Positions 34,588 to 47,600 of a DNA stretch of 64,000 bases are shown here, in pieces; position 1 is the first letter of the stretch; each line of letters begins with the position of its first letter. The stretch comes from Sabethes cyaneus. Its lineage: Eukaryota > Arthropoda > Insecta > Diptera > Culicidae. The notes under the pieces are model-generated. The model saw nothing but the letters and a program-made list of their open reading frames with translations, was not told the origin of the DNA and did no database searches. A program made the translations under genes and the position numbers. The stretch lies in contig NC_071353.1 of the NCBI RefSeq assembly GCF_943734655.1, positions 144,504,043 through 144,568,042 of the forward strand, written 5' to 3'.

Positions 34588-36859
34588 CCCGCATAGAAAT
34601 GCATAACGAATATTAATGTGAAAACATTACGGTTACTATGAATTTTACTGTTTACAACACTTTATGCTGTAACTTCACTGTACCGTTCTTGGAAAATTTT
34701 TCATATAATATATTCATATTAATGTAAAAATTTTACGATTACAATGAATTTTACTGTTTACAATACTTTATGCTGTAACATCACTGTACCATTCTTGAAA
34801 AAAATTTCATATAATTCGGCAACAATGCAAATTGTTTCGAAGCAAATGGCCGCCGGAAATCATCTCTATCTAAGGTCCAATCCTTGGCAGGTTGAGTTAT
34901 TTGTAGACACAAATTGTGTCTCTTCTTCCGTCTACTGTAGAATCCACCGATCGAGAAGTTTAATCTAATTCGTTTTACTGACGGGACGACGACAGTATGC
35001 AGACGCTTGCGACTTACTTGTTCGTCTGTCAACATAATTCGCCGCGATTCTTAACGCGGGTGTTCGGGGAAATGCTCCGTTCCTATGGCATAGACCAACC
35101 TCGTTGCTTCTACGTCTTGACATCGAATGAGGTGTCAGGCATATAATTAAGTTTTTATAACGGAAGATTTTACAATTGACAGAGGGATCGATAGAAGACA
35201 GTAATGAAACAAAGAGTCGATAGGATCTAACAGATTGAGATAAGGTGTGAATGGGGAAGAGCAGAATTAGTTTATGTAGGTGTACTCTAATACTTTCCTA
35301 ATATGAGCGATGAATGCGGCTCGAAAATCATAATAGTTCAAAGTCTATCAAATTCATTGATTTTCAAAAACATGAAGTACCGTAATTAATCAGCCGGTTT
35401 TATTTTGTCCTAATAATCCGAAAGCCTACAATTTTTTTTGCAGAACTCACCTTATATTTCATTGTAACTTCGTTGTAAAACAGTGTAAAACTTCCCAGGT
35501 AGAAATGCATAACGAATATTAATGTAAAAACATTACGGTTACTATGAATTTTACTGTTTACAACACATTATGCTGTAACTTCACTGTACCGTTCTTAGAA
35601 AATTTTTCATATTAATGTAAAAACTTTACGATTACAATGAATTTTACTGTTTACAACACTTTATGCTGTAACTTCACTGTACCGTTCTTGGAAATTTTTT
35701 CATATAATTCGGCAACAATGCAAATTGTTTCGAAGCAGGAAATAATCTATCTAAGGTCCAATCCTTGGCAGGTTGAGTTATTTGTACACACAAATTGTGT
35801 CTCTTCCTCCATCTACTGTAGAAACCGACAAGCCAGAAGTTTAATCTAATTCGTTTTACTGACGGGACGACGACACTATGCAGGCGCTTGCGACTTACTT
35901 GTTCGTCTGTCAACATATTAGCCGCGATTCTTAACGCGGGTGTTCGGGGAAAGAATCCGTTCCTATGAAATAGACCAACCTCGTTGTGTACGTCTTGACA
36001 TCGAATGAGGTGTCAGGCATATAATTAAGTTTTTATAACGGTAGATGTTCACCTTTATTCTTGTTTACGGCCGGATCCTGCATTCGTACGAATAGTTTGC
36101 TTCGAACGAATCGGGAAGCACTATTCTCATATTCGTATGAGCAAAAGGAAGGGGGCGTTCGAATGTTCGAATTGATTCGAACGAAAACAAGAATACGAAT
36201 TGGTTTAACTTTCGAATGAATGTCATTCGAACGAAAAAAAGAATAAGGGTGTTTACAATTGACAGAGGGAACGATAGAAGACAGTAATGAAATAAAGAGT
36301 CGATAGGATCTAACAGATAGAGATAAGGCGTAAATGGGAAAAAGCGGAATTTGTGTAAGTAGGTGTACTGACCTCTAATACTTTCCTAATATGAGCGATG
36401 AATGCGGCTCGAAAATCATAATAGTTCGAAGCCTATCAAATTCATTGTCATCATACCTTTTCAAAAACATGAAATACCGTAATTAATCAGCCGGTTTTAT
36501 TTTGTCCTAATAATCCGAAAGCCTACAATTTTTTTTGCAGAACTTATCTTAAATTTCATTGTAACTTCGTTGTAAAACAGTGTAAAACTTATAGTGAATG
36601 TACCACAAACTTTACTGTTTTTGGTTTTTATTTGTATGGGAAAAAGCCGAAAAATTTAGTGTTACATCACTTAATCACCCCCTTATTCGCTGTAAAATTG
36701 GCGGTTTCCATTAAAATGTACTGTGAAAACAGTGATATTCATGGTAACTTCAGTGTAACTTTTACAAAGATTTTCACTGTTTCAATGTGGTTTTTCGAAG
36801 TTTTTCAATGTTTGTAACAGTGAAATTTAATGTTTTTTTGCTATACATTTTTATTCGGG
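34588..36859. mobile_element. TIR element with CCCG...ATGYATARCG ends, containing a duplicated unit
   Basis: Left-end motifs CCCGCATAGAAATGCATAACG (34588) and CCCAGGTAGAAATGCATAACG (35494) and right ends GCTATACATTTTTATTCGGG (36859 and 37130) are inverse to each other. 34588-35490 and 35494-36580 are homologous. Both contain a segment (about 34870-35060; 35755-35945) whose minus strand reads MLTDEQVSRKRLH and more. Its partner at 22823-22905 suggests the segment is a conserved part of the element. Confidence 0.55.
36050..36251. mobile_element. MITE, 202 bp, TTCGAA-rich
   Basis: Ends CACCTTTATTCTTGTTT and AAAAAAGAATAAGGGTG. The interior repeats TTCGAACGAA and TTCGTACGAA palindromes. The homologous site near 35170 lacks it, so the insertion is directly visible, with about 3 T-rich bases duplicated. 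Confidence 0.65.
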
Positions 36860-37130
36860 TTATAGTGAATGTACCACAAATTTTACTGTTTTTGGTTTTT
36901 ATTTGTATAGGAAAAGGCCGAAAAATTTAGTGTTACATCACTTAATCACCCCCTTATTCGCTGTAAAATTGGCGGTTTCCATTGAAATTTATTGTGAAAA
37001 CCGCGATATTCATGGTAACTTCGGTGTAACTTTTACAAAGATTTTCACTGTTTCAATGTGGTTTTTCGAAGTTTTTCAATGTTTGTAACAGTGAAATTTA
37101 ATGTTTTTCCGCTATACATTTTTATTCGGG
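36589..37130 (+). repeat. Tandem duplication, 271-bp unit twice
   Basis: 36589-36859 and 36860-37130 both run TTATAGTGAATGTACCACAA ... GCTATACATTTTTATTCGGG with few differences. This is an end duplication of the CCCG-type element. Confidence 0.8.
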
Positions 37131-37839
37131 TATTTACAATAGCTCTTTTTCGAGTGAACTCTAGTGAGAGTATATGAAAAAGAGAGCTACAACAGTTCCA
37201 GGTCTCTTTTTCATCATGAATATTTAAATATATTGCAAAAGTGTGTGCACACAAGAGTAAATTGGTTCTCTTTCTTGCACAGGAGCTGCTTCTAGATATT
37301 ATTATGACATGTTCAGTAAAATGGTGTGTTTTTAAAATATAAGCAACTTTTTAGAACATAGTGGGCCTTCAAAATATCATTAAAAAGAGTAAAGCATATT
37401 CTTTTAGTTTTTAGGTGTTGTTCATACAAAACATACTGTAGACTAAATATTATTTTCTACAAGTTTGCCGAAGAACATATTTTGTTTTTTCGAATAATTA
37501 AAAAAATATTTTTTTATCTCCCTTCAGGGTGGATTAATCAAAAATTTATTCCTGTAAAAAGCTGGCTTTAATGATATACAACAACTGTGCTAATAATAGT
37601 GTAGCTTTTCATCACGTTTTCCCTTTGAAAATGCTGAGGTTCGCGTTTTACGCATTTTAAACCACTGTGCAGTGGCCCAAAAGGGCGAACAGGGAAACTG
37701 TTTTCCTAGTGTCTTTTGCTTTCATTTTATCACTTATGGTCTTCAGCACTTTTGTTCATATGAATATCCCCCTTAATCTAAAACTATCAAAATTTCGTCA
37801 TTGCGTACTATAATGAAAATAAAAATATAACTGTTTTGT

Positions 37840-38600
37840 GTTAGAAAATATAGACATAATTTCTTCGGCAAAGTTGTGAATATTGTAAAAACCAGCAACT
37901 TTGCTAAGGAAATACAATTTCTATCTTTATCGAGTGGTGAACTATAGGGCATATTCTTTAAAACTTCTTTAAAAATTGGTTTTTCATACTTAGCTTTTGT
38001 TTGTTGCATTTCACAAGCATACAATATTCTAGGCAATTATCGAAGCTCTCAAAATACACGTTTTTGCAGAAGACCGCAAATCTTTTGGACCTTTACTTGC
38101 TGAGTTATCGCATATTCAAGCTTTAAATTTCCATAGCTTCACGAGCCCATGGGGTAAAATGGGGCAAGTGGGTTAATGAAATCCGCGCGTCATCTTAAAG
38201 CTTAAGTCGAGTACCATAAACTTGGATGGGGTCAGCTCGTCCCCAGTCACCCAAATAAGTGTACGGCAAGCATAGGTTTTATGTATTTCGCGTTCGCGAA
38301 ACGTTCGATACACGTCCATTTGTTTGTGTTCGTAGATAGACACATGGTCTCTTCGGTAAAGTTATAGAAAATATAAAGATACACAATTTTGCTAAAGAAA
38401 TGACATTTCTATCTCTATCGAGTGCAGAGCTATAGAGCATTTTCTTTGGAAATTCTTTAAAAATTAGTTTTTTATACTTAGCTTATGTTGGTTGCATTTT
38501 ACAGGAATATATGGTTCTAGGCGATTATTGAAGGACTCAAAATACACGGTTTTGCAGAAGATTGCAAATCTCTTCCTTGCAATGTTATCGCTTTTGGCTC
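37840..38600 (+). repeat. Two diverged direct copies about 490 bp apart
   Basis: 37840-38125 and 38345-38600 share TTCTTCGGCAAAGTTGTGAA-like, TTTCTATCTTTATCGAGTG, TTTTTCATACTTAGCTTTTG and AAAATACACG..TTTTGCAGAAGA in order. Non-coding. Confidence 0.6.
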
Positions 38601-38699
38601 GTGAAGTTAAGGAAAAATAAAGCTTAAATAAGTGATAACTTTATAAGGAAAGGACCTAGAGATTTACAACCTTCTTACCTTCTTTTTTACATTATGAAT

Positions 38700-40740
38700 T
38701 TACCGCTTTTTTTACTTTCTCTCATAAGAAATTTTCATGATTAAAAAAAATTCTTTACTTTTAGATCCTACTAAGACGGTCTTTTTCGACTGTTATTTTT
38801 TTTGAAAATTTCGACTTTTTAATTTTGCTGCTATTCTTTTTCACGACCATTCGACTTCAGTGCTTTTTCTTGTTTCGATACTTTTATCACTCGACGACTT
38901 TTCAAATTATTGACTCTTTAGCTCTTCACCTTTCGAATTTTCGACTTTTTACTGTTTCTGCTTTTCAATTTCAAAACTTTCTGTTTCCATTTTCTGATAA
39001 TTGAACTTTTCTGTTATACTGATCTTATCGACTTTTTTACTAAACGTTTCGAATTTTTCAATTTTTTATTCTATCTTTCATTTAATTTTCCAACTTTTCG
39101 ATTTCAGACCGATGCGAAATTTACACTACTAAGCTTTTAGAGGTTTCGATGTTTTCATTTTACGACTAAACATTTTATAAGCTTTTTTAATATTTTATGT
39201 TCCGACTTTTTATCTTTCTATTAATCATTAAATCTATCACCTCAAGTTTCCCTTCTCGACTGATTTTTGGACACAAACATAATTTCTATTGCTCGCCTTA
39301 GTTAAGACAACACTTAGTTTTTTGTCATGTTTTCTACTTTTATTTATTCTTTTATTCTTATTTTTCCAGTTTTTCGTCTGGTTTGCTGTTCTAGTTTTTC
39401 GATTCGATGTTTGGCATTTCGATTTTGCTGGATTTCTTTCCTTGGAATTGGTCACTCGAAGTGTTAGGGTTTGAAGCTATATTATTCGATCTGCCTTTTA
39501 TCACTCGATGCACACGGTTTGATACGGATTGTACGACAGTTTTATTTCTACTCATTCGACTGGCAATAATAAGCGCCTTTTATACCTAATCTGCTCAGAA
39601 CCATATTGAAGCAGCATAACAAAAGCCTTTGCGATCTTCTGTTCACTCTATCAGTATCAGTATATATCAGATGACAAAGAAAGCTATTCCTATCATTGAA
39701 TCGAGCGAGATCATTGTCTGCTGATTTTGTACTAAATTGAGGTGTTCAAAAAAGATCTTTTCCATTTATTTAACAGATTTCTCTCGAGCATACGATTTTT
39801 TACTATTTTTTCTTAAAAAAATTCACTGTTCTTTCATATTACGACTTTTAAACTTTCAGATTTTCAGGCTTATGTACTTTCGACAATCTTGTTCCTTTTT
39901 TTTCGATTTTTTGTTTGTCTGGTTTGTGCAGGTTTATGTTTACGTTTCGGCCTACCAGATTCCCAGCCTTTCAAAGTTTTTCTTAACAAATTTTCGAAAT
40001 TGTTAGCTTTCTGACCTTTTGATAGGCTTACTTTTCTAATTCTTGGGGTTTCTAGATTTCCAGCCAGCTCTCCTTTCAACTCGTCAGCTGTTCGGTTTTC
40101 CGACTTCTCGAAATGCTAACTTTTCATGGATTTGACTTTTTGGCTATCCAACTATTTTACTTTTAGATTTCTGTTCTTCTGTCTTTCTTTTGAGTATATT
40201 TTACAATAGTTCGACTGTTTAACATTTGAACTTTTCGGTTGATTTTGGGGTGTCAAATTTTTGGACTTTTAGTGTTTAGACATGTTGACTTGTTGACTTT
40301 AAAAGTTTTCAACTTTCTGGTTTCTCTTCATCCCGTTGTTAGACTTTTTGATGTTTCTATACTTCCAATTTGCTCTTCAATTTGTCGTGTTTTCGACTTT
40401 CAAGCTTTCAAATTTTCATTTTTCTGTCATTTGTTTCATACAGCGTAACTCTTTTATATTTTCGAAACTTTTTGACTTTCAACTTTTCTAAGCTTTCGGC
40501 ATTTGAACTTTGCAATTCTTCAACTCGTTTTTGTTTCTTATATTCCAGTTTTTGTGCTGTTTCCAGCTAATTAGTTTTTTCTTTTCAATTTCTCAACAAT
40601 TTGAGCATTCAATGTTTCAGTCTGTGCATTTTCGTCCTTTTAACGCACCTTATTGTTCATTTTTCCACTATTTCGCTTTTCTTCTTTCAAACTTTTCGAT
40701 TTACCAACCTTTTAGCTTTCTAACTTATCAGCCTCATGAC
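38700..40740 (+). repeat. Degenerate TTTTCGACTTT-type satellite, block 2
   Basis: Same texture as block 1 over about 2 kb. Family A copy 2 sits at its right edge, and satellite-like sequence (GAGGTTTGAATTTTCGACG) resumes after that copy at 41805. Confidence 0.6.
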
Positions 40741-40752
40741 TGCATGGTTTTT

Positions 40753-41790
40753 GACGTAGGACTACGTCTTACGGCAAGGTTTGGGATAGGGTGTCATTCC
40801 AAAAAATCGAAAAAGCGTTAATGAGCGTTAATAGCTTAGTGGTTTCCAAGTCGATTTGAAATATTTTTACACCAATCGATCGGAAAATCTTCTACGCATC
40901 CACACCCATAATAAAACTTATTGATTTCAAAGTACGTACTATTGAAAAATTGAAAATAATAAAGCATTGTCCAACTGGAAATCCAAACTTCGTGATCGGT
41001 TGGAAGATTCTTTACGACGATCTAAACCTATACCAATTTGATATCTGTGCTTGGAAAGTAAGCCAAAACAAGTGGCAAAGTTGCCTCATATCAACAAGAT
41101 TTCTTGACACCGCGATTGAACCTAGACCATTTTGATGTCCTTGCTTGGGAAGTACACCAGAAAGAGTGACAACAAATTTCTTACGAACGCGATTTAACCT
41201 ACCCCAATTTGATGTCTGTGTTAGGGAAGTGTGCCAGAAAAAATAACTAAAATCCATTGCCCCAACAGATTGCAAATTCTGTACGGCGAGACGATTAAAC
41301 TTAGGCGAATTTGATATCCGTGTTGGAAAAGTGCGCTACTGCTGTAGTGTTCGGTTATAATATGATTCTGTATGGATACGCTTGTTTGACGTTTTATTGG
41401 AAGTGTAGTGAAAAGATGTGCTGTTGATAAAATGGGATTGTATTGGTAAAATCCCTTCAACGTGGGGGAACCATTGGCAATAAAAACAATCTTAAATTTT
41501 CGTAAGGTAGCAGGAAAGCAATAGTTTGCGTTCTGGATTTTGCTAGTTTGTTTTTTTTAAATACATATAGAAATAGCTCAGAAATCTTTTGAGAATTGAA
41601 CGAATAATATTTCATTACTTTGATAAGTGTTATAGACAACGTATGTAGCATGTATATATGCTGCATATAGCAAATATACAACAAGCATTGAATGATTACA
41701 TGCACGGATACATGCTACTATACTACAAAGAGACTTACGTAGTCCTACGTCACCTCCATATGCAGTCGTGTCTTGTACACAACCCCTTTG
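40753..41790 (+). mobile_element. Family A element, copy 2
   Basis: GACGTAGGACTACGTC to CACAACCCCTTTG, 1038 bp, flanked by GTTTTT and ATTTTT. It lacks part of one 93-bp unit relative to copy 1. Non-coding. Confidence 0.75.
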
Positions 41791-41826
41791 ATTTTTTGAT
41801 TTGTTGAGGTTTGAATTTTCGACGTT

Positions 41827-43532
41827 TCCTGTCCTGTCCTGTCCTGTCCTGTCCTGTCCTGTCCTGTCCTGTCCTGTCCTGTCCTGTCCTGTCCTGTCCT
41901 GTCCTGTCCTGTCCTGTCCTGTCCTGTCCTGTCCTGTCCTGTCCTGTCCTGTCCTGTCCTGTCCTGTCCTGTCCTGTCCTGTCCTGTCCTGTCCTGTCCT
42001 GTCCTGTCCTGTCCTGTCCTGTCCTGTCCTGTCCTGTCCTGTCCTGTCCTGTCCTGTCCTGTCCTGTCCTGTCCTGTCCTGTCCTGTCCTGTCCTGTCCT
42101 GTCCTGTCCTGTCCTGTCCTGTCCTGTCCTGTCCTGTCCTGTCCTGTCCTGTCCTGTCCTGTCCTGTCCTGTCCTGTCCTGTCCTGTCCTGTCCTGTCCT
42201 GTCCTGTCCTGTCCTGTCCTGTCCTGTCCTGTCCTGTCCTGTCCTGTCCTGTCCTGTCCTGTCCTGTCCTGTCCTGTCCTGTCCTGTCCTGTCCTGTCCT
42301 GTCCTGTCCTGTCCTGTCCTGTCCTGTCCTGTCCTGTCCTGTCCTGTCCTGTCCTGTCCTGTCCTGTCCTGTCCTGTCCTGTCCTGTCCTGTCCTGTCCT
42401 GTCCTGTCCTGTCCTGTCCTGTCCTGTCCTGTCCTGTCCTGTCCTGTCCTGTCCTGTCCTGTCCTGTCCTGTCCTGTCCTGTCCTGTCCTGTCCTGTCCT
42501 GTCCTGTCCTGTCCTGTCCTGTCCTGTCCTGTCCTGTCCTGTCCTGTCCTGTCCTGTCCTGTCCTGTCCTGTCCTGTCCTGTCCTGTCCTGTCCTGTCCT
42601 GTCCTGTCCTGTCCTGTCCTGTCCTGTCCTGTCCTGTCCTGTCCTGTCCTGTCCTGTCCTGTCCTGTCCTGTCCTGTCCTGTCCTGTCCTGTCCTGTCCT
42701 GTCCTGTCCTGTCCTGTCCTGTCCTGTCCTGTCCTGTCCTGTCCTGTCCTGTCCTGTCCTGTCCTGTCCTGTCCTGTCCTGTCCTGTCCTGTCCTGTCCT
42801 GTCCTGTCCTGTCCTGTCCTGTCCTGTCCTGTCCTGTCCTGTCCTGTCCTGTCCTGTCCTGTCCTGTCCTGTCCTGTCCTGTCCTGTCCTGTCCTGTCCT
42901 GTCCTGTCCTGTCCTGTCCTGTCCTGTCCTGTCCTGTCCTGTCCTGTCCTGTCCTGTCCTGTCCTGTCCTGTCCTGTCCTGTCCTGTCCTGTCCTGTCCT
43001 GTCCTGTCCTGTCCTGTCCTGTCCTGTCCTGTCCTGTCCTGTCCTGTCCTGTCCTGTCCTGTCCTGTCCTGTCCTGTCCTGTCCTGTCCTGTCCTGTCCT
43101 GTCCTGTCCTGTCCTGTCCTGTCCTGTCCTGTCCTGTCCTGTCCTGTCCTGTCCTGTCCTGTCCTGTCCTGTCCTGTCCTGTCCTGTCCTGTCCTGTCCT
43201 GTCCTGTCCTGTCCTGTCCTGTCCTGTCCTGTCCTGTCCTGTCCTGTCCTGTCCTGTCCTGTCCTGTCCTGTCCTGTCCTGTCCTGTCCTGTCCTGTCCT
43301 GTCCTGTCCTGTCCTGTCCTGTCCTGTCCTGTCCTGTCCTGTCCTGTCCTGTCCTGTCCTGTCCTGTCCTGTCCTGTCCTGTCCTGTCCTGTCCTGTCCT
43401 GTCCTGTCCTGTCCTGTCCTGTCCTGTCCTGTCCTGTCCTGTCCTGTCCTGTCCTGTCCTGTCCTGTCCTGTCCTGTCCTGTCCTGTCCTGTCCTGTCCT
43501 GTCCTGTCCTGTCCTGTCCTGTCCTGTCCTGT
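41827..43532 (+). repeat. Pure TCCTG pentamer array, about 1.7 kb (about 341 units)
   Basis: Uninterrupted TCCTG with no visible variant. Because five is not divisible by three and no rotation gives a stop, both strands show long open frames (VLSCP and DRTGQ repeats) that are artefacts. Confidence 0.95.
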
Positions 43533-43650
43533 CTGCCTATCACTCTCTCACATATTCAATCTCTCACACTTTCACTTTATCACTCATTATTATTCTCTCA
43601 CTCTCTCTTTATCTCTTACTCACTCTCTCTCTCTCACTCTATCGTCTCTG
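43533..43650 (+). repeat. CT/CACT-rich simple sequence
   Basis: Imperfect CTCTCACT repeats directly after the pentamer array. Confidence 0.7.
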
Positions 43651-44649
43651 TGTGTATGCCTAATTTTCACGACGTTTTCTCGTGATCTCTTCAGCTCAGG
43701 GCCATTCCTTACTTTACGGAGCCGTGCATATTGTTCTCCCTTTCACCTTGAGCGTCTGTGGGGGTGTGTGTGATGTATTTCTCGGGTACTTTTTCAAAAG
43801 AACCTACTTCAACAGGCCAATAGTTTTTTAGCAGTAATCTCTTAGTATCAACTGACAAACTTTAGGAGTCCAAACTTCATAAATACCTATGTGTTTTGCA
43901 GTTTAAAATTAAGATTTGAACTTTGGAAAAAATTGTTTAAGCTAACCTTATAACAATAAATAAATATAGAATAGTAATAGAAGAAACTGTAAAACATGCT
44001 TTTTCGTTGAAATTTTTTTTACTTAAGTATATCAAGCTACTTATTTAAATTTAGCTCGTCGAAATCAATTATTCATTTCCTAATTTCATATATCTATACC
44101 AATTTTCCCAAGTTGACCAAAGCTACATGCATAGTTTTTACAATAAATGAAAACACTGGACCAAGAACTCATTTTCCAAGCAATACGGTATGATGTAAGT
44201 ATATTGTGTTGGTTGCTCCAGCAGCCACTGAACTGCGGACTATTTTGTCAAACAAACCGATGGTAATGATTTCATTCAAGCCGACCTGATCGCGTCACCA
44301 CGATGAGTTGTTTAGGCAGTATAATTAAATAGTAAAAGAAAATAAGCTTACGCAAAGTACGAGAAGAGCCTGTTTATGTTTTTCGTTTTTTTATTTGGAA
44401 CGAATTTAAGTAGGTACCACCCGATGCAAGTGCCGATACGAAGGTAACATGTACTTATCGCTCGTAAAACAAGGTGATTTCGTCAGCCAGCAGCTATTAA
44501 ATTGACCAGAAACGGTTGACACACATTAAATTCGCACTAAAAAAACAGTTCAATGAATTGAGTGAAACAAAAATTGGATCTGAAAAAAAATGCCACGCAA
44601 TTTTCAACGACAATTCATATTTTTCCAAGCCTTCCCAGGAAGGAATCTT
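43651..44649. other. AT-rich, nothing recognised
   Basis: No coding, repeat or RNA signal that I can support. Confidence 0.4.
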
Positions 44650-47600
44650 TCACCGTAAATTCTATGTAATTCCTAGAAAATAACCGAATTTGACTAGGAT
44701 AATAGCCGGTTCCAAATCCCCGTCGCGTTCTGGCTACAAAACTCCACCGGGAAGAGCCCACTCGGCGGGATTAGCAATAAATCGAATTTTAATGATACTA
44801 ATTTTAACGCGCTCAGATCCCGATCCCCGATTCGATACGAACCATCGGTCGGGAGCCAACGACGCACGGGAAGAAGCGTTTGATTTATGACTTCCAGCTT
44901 CTGATTCGCGCGATCCTTTCTATGGATTTTCAGCGTTTTCGTTTTCGTGCTTGCTTTATAACCTTTGACCACGCCATGCCAGTCAGTGACATCTACCGGG
45001 GCTCAAACGAAACCGGACGGCGTTCCAGCCGAAGCGGCACGCTTGATCTCGGATCATAGCAACGCACTCACTGGCTAGTTATTGATATTTTATTACTATT
45101 CACGCCCTCATCCAGATCTTTTTTTTCCCCCGGAGCGTCCATTCTCTCAGCGCGAATTCCGATTCATTGGAAATTTCCTGCTGGACGACAAAGGAGCAGA
45201 AAAGAAATCGAAATCCGTCGTACGAATGCAACATTTTTTTTCCCCTTATTACTATCATTATCACTAATAACAATATTTTTATTATTATTTAGACCTTAAA
45301 AAGGATGACCCGTACCTTCGGAGGCTGTGCGCTTAGGCAACTAGCCAAGAGAGGATCATCATTGCAAATGGTTTGACTGCACCAGTTTAAAGCAGCTCAC
45401 AGCGCCACGAGAGACGAAACCGAGCACAACACAAAAGGATGGGTTTCCGTGCTCCGCCCTCGATCGTCGGCCGGCCGGCGGCCGGTTTGACCTGCGCGCA
45501 ATCCGAACTCGCAAACGCAAGGTTAGCAGGTTAGCATGCATTCCTCTCTCTCTCGGTTTTGGGCGCGTGAAGTTCACCCCTTAATTGCAGGATCCTGCTC
45601 TCTAAATGGCACCGCCGGTAATTGCACACTCCGGAACCTGAAAACTGTCCAAAATGCAGCTCGCCAATCAATCGATCTGCTGCCCGGCCCGGTTTTGGTT
45701 CGGTAATTTGCGGTTTCGTGACCGCCTCAAGTCGGCCAACACACCAAGATCGATGGTTTCCTAGCTGGCCCGAAATGGAACTAGAAAATTACAGGGATGC
45801 TCACTATAGGCTATTTCCGGTTTGACCGCGCTGCGCGCGTCCTTGTAATCCCGGGTCTTTTCTTTTTTGTTGCGTGACGGCCATCGGATAGAGCTATTTA
45901 GGATCGATCAGTGATGAATTTGTATCATTTGGCACAAATTAATCAGCACGTCAGGATCTGAGGCAATTTTGCGGTTTTCGCAGCTTGCGCAGCCTAGCAT
46001 CTGCCGGTGCAGATGATCGACCGCGATCGCTACTAGACGACGGCTTTATCAGCCATTCCGGCATGCAACTTTTTCACCTGAACAGCGCACCAAATGCCGA
46101 TAACATTAATTACTGTAATTTTATGTATGTACCCATACTCATACGGGTCGGGTGGTGTTGTCCCCCCCCCCCCCCTTTTCCTGGGTTAAACTTCATCTAC
46201 CGTAAGGTTTTCGACTCGCAAATTTTACCGAAAATTTTCGATTTAATTATGCGTTTATGCTCATAAGTGATCAACTTTCTTCGAGCATTTCTCCAACGAA
46301 ATCGCTTCCGTACGCAGCGCGCGGTGGACCGAACGGAACGGACCGAGGTCGATTGATCACCCCGTCGCGTTGGTTGTTGCCCCGAAGTTGGAAGAAAGTC
46401 GAATAAATAGTCGCGCATTTCGGTTCATAACAATTATGCGTAATTATAGCCGCGCGCCCAGGACGCGTCCACTGTCGCCAACGGGGTGATGTGCACAGTT
46501 ACCGAGAGGGTCACGGAAGGACCGATCGATCGAAGGCTCGCTACACGTGAAAGCTTGCCCATGGGTGCCCGCTGACAGTCATCAGCCGGAGAAGCAAAAA
46601 AAACCTGTGGTCAATGGGGAAGGTAGCAGCAGCAGAGAACACACGCAATGCCGCGATCCTGTCGTCCTGTCCGCTGATATGTTATCAGTAACTCATTTCT
46701 AGATTGGCAGCTATGCTACGATATCGCAGACAGGCCGGTTGACCGACCGGTTTTGCGGTAAATGTGGCCAACTGGGGGTAGGTGACAAAGGGGGTGCAGC
46801 TAGGTCATGTGATGGTAGCCAAATTTCTCCATCAGAGTGAAATGGTAGCGAAACACCGTTGTCATGGTTTCCAAACAAAGTTGAAGCAATCGAGTGCACA
46901 GTAAATTTTCTCGCGACAGAAGTCAAGTTTTTAGTGATCAAAATTATTAATCAATGTGATGTGTGTCCTTGCAAAAAAACCAAATTTAGGAACTGTAAAT
47001 TCCTAGTCTTACTCTAGAGTCATTTGCAAAGGTAAGAAATAGGAACTAAATAACTTTTCTGGCAATTTATAACTTGCATTACCAAAACATTAGTTTCTTT
47101 TGAGTGAGAAAGGTTTTTATGTTAATTACTTTCTTTAACAACGACAGTGATGTAAGGACTTTTACCTCACAGAAAAAAGGAAATCAGCTTCCTGGAGTTA
47201 CGCCACAAGCCATGCCACTCTGTTTCGGTCCATCAAAGACAACCAGTTTAGCATCCGCCAATGATGATCGAACACGAACAGTAGTAGGTAACACAGTAGG
47301 CTGTGGGATAAAACGTGTTTCCTGTAACAGCTTTTCGCTACAAAGAAAATCCATGTTGCCTGCGATAAGCCGGCCGAGTGAACGCACTCCACCACAGCTG
47401 ATTAAGATGCACGGCCTATTATGCAATTTGCATATTTTAGTGCGTAGCACGTTGAACCTGACCACTGCACTGGCCACTTCACTGCTGGTGTATTTGTCCC
47501 ATCGCGGTGAGAAATGATTGCCCAATTGACCGAACGAAACAAGCCTCTGTTCTGCGGCACGGCTAGCCTCTGGCTTTCATGTTCTCAAGCTTCGAAATGC

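Larger units (their letters stand above)
33946..37676. mobile_element. Foldback-type element with about 400-bp inverted arms
   Basis: Arms 33946-34360 and 37309-37676 are inverse copies (outer GTGCACAGTGGTTTAAAATG, inner AAACACACCATTTTGCTGAA). The loop has been filled by the CCCG-ended elements at 34588-37130. No transposase was recognised. Confidence 0.7.

Noticed and set aside
41827..43532. Telomere or telomere-like tract
   Set aside because: The repeat is TCCTG, internal to the window, flanked by ordinary repeats; the known insect repeats TTAGG and TCAGG do not match.
41750..43685. Three open frames of about 600 residues (DRTGQ or VLSCP repeats)
   Set aside because: They exist only because the TCCTG pentamer has no stop in any frame; pure simple repeat.
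47104..47525. Frames of 137 and 113 residues on opposite strands
   Set aside because: No domain or motif in either; more likely non-coding.
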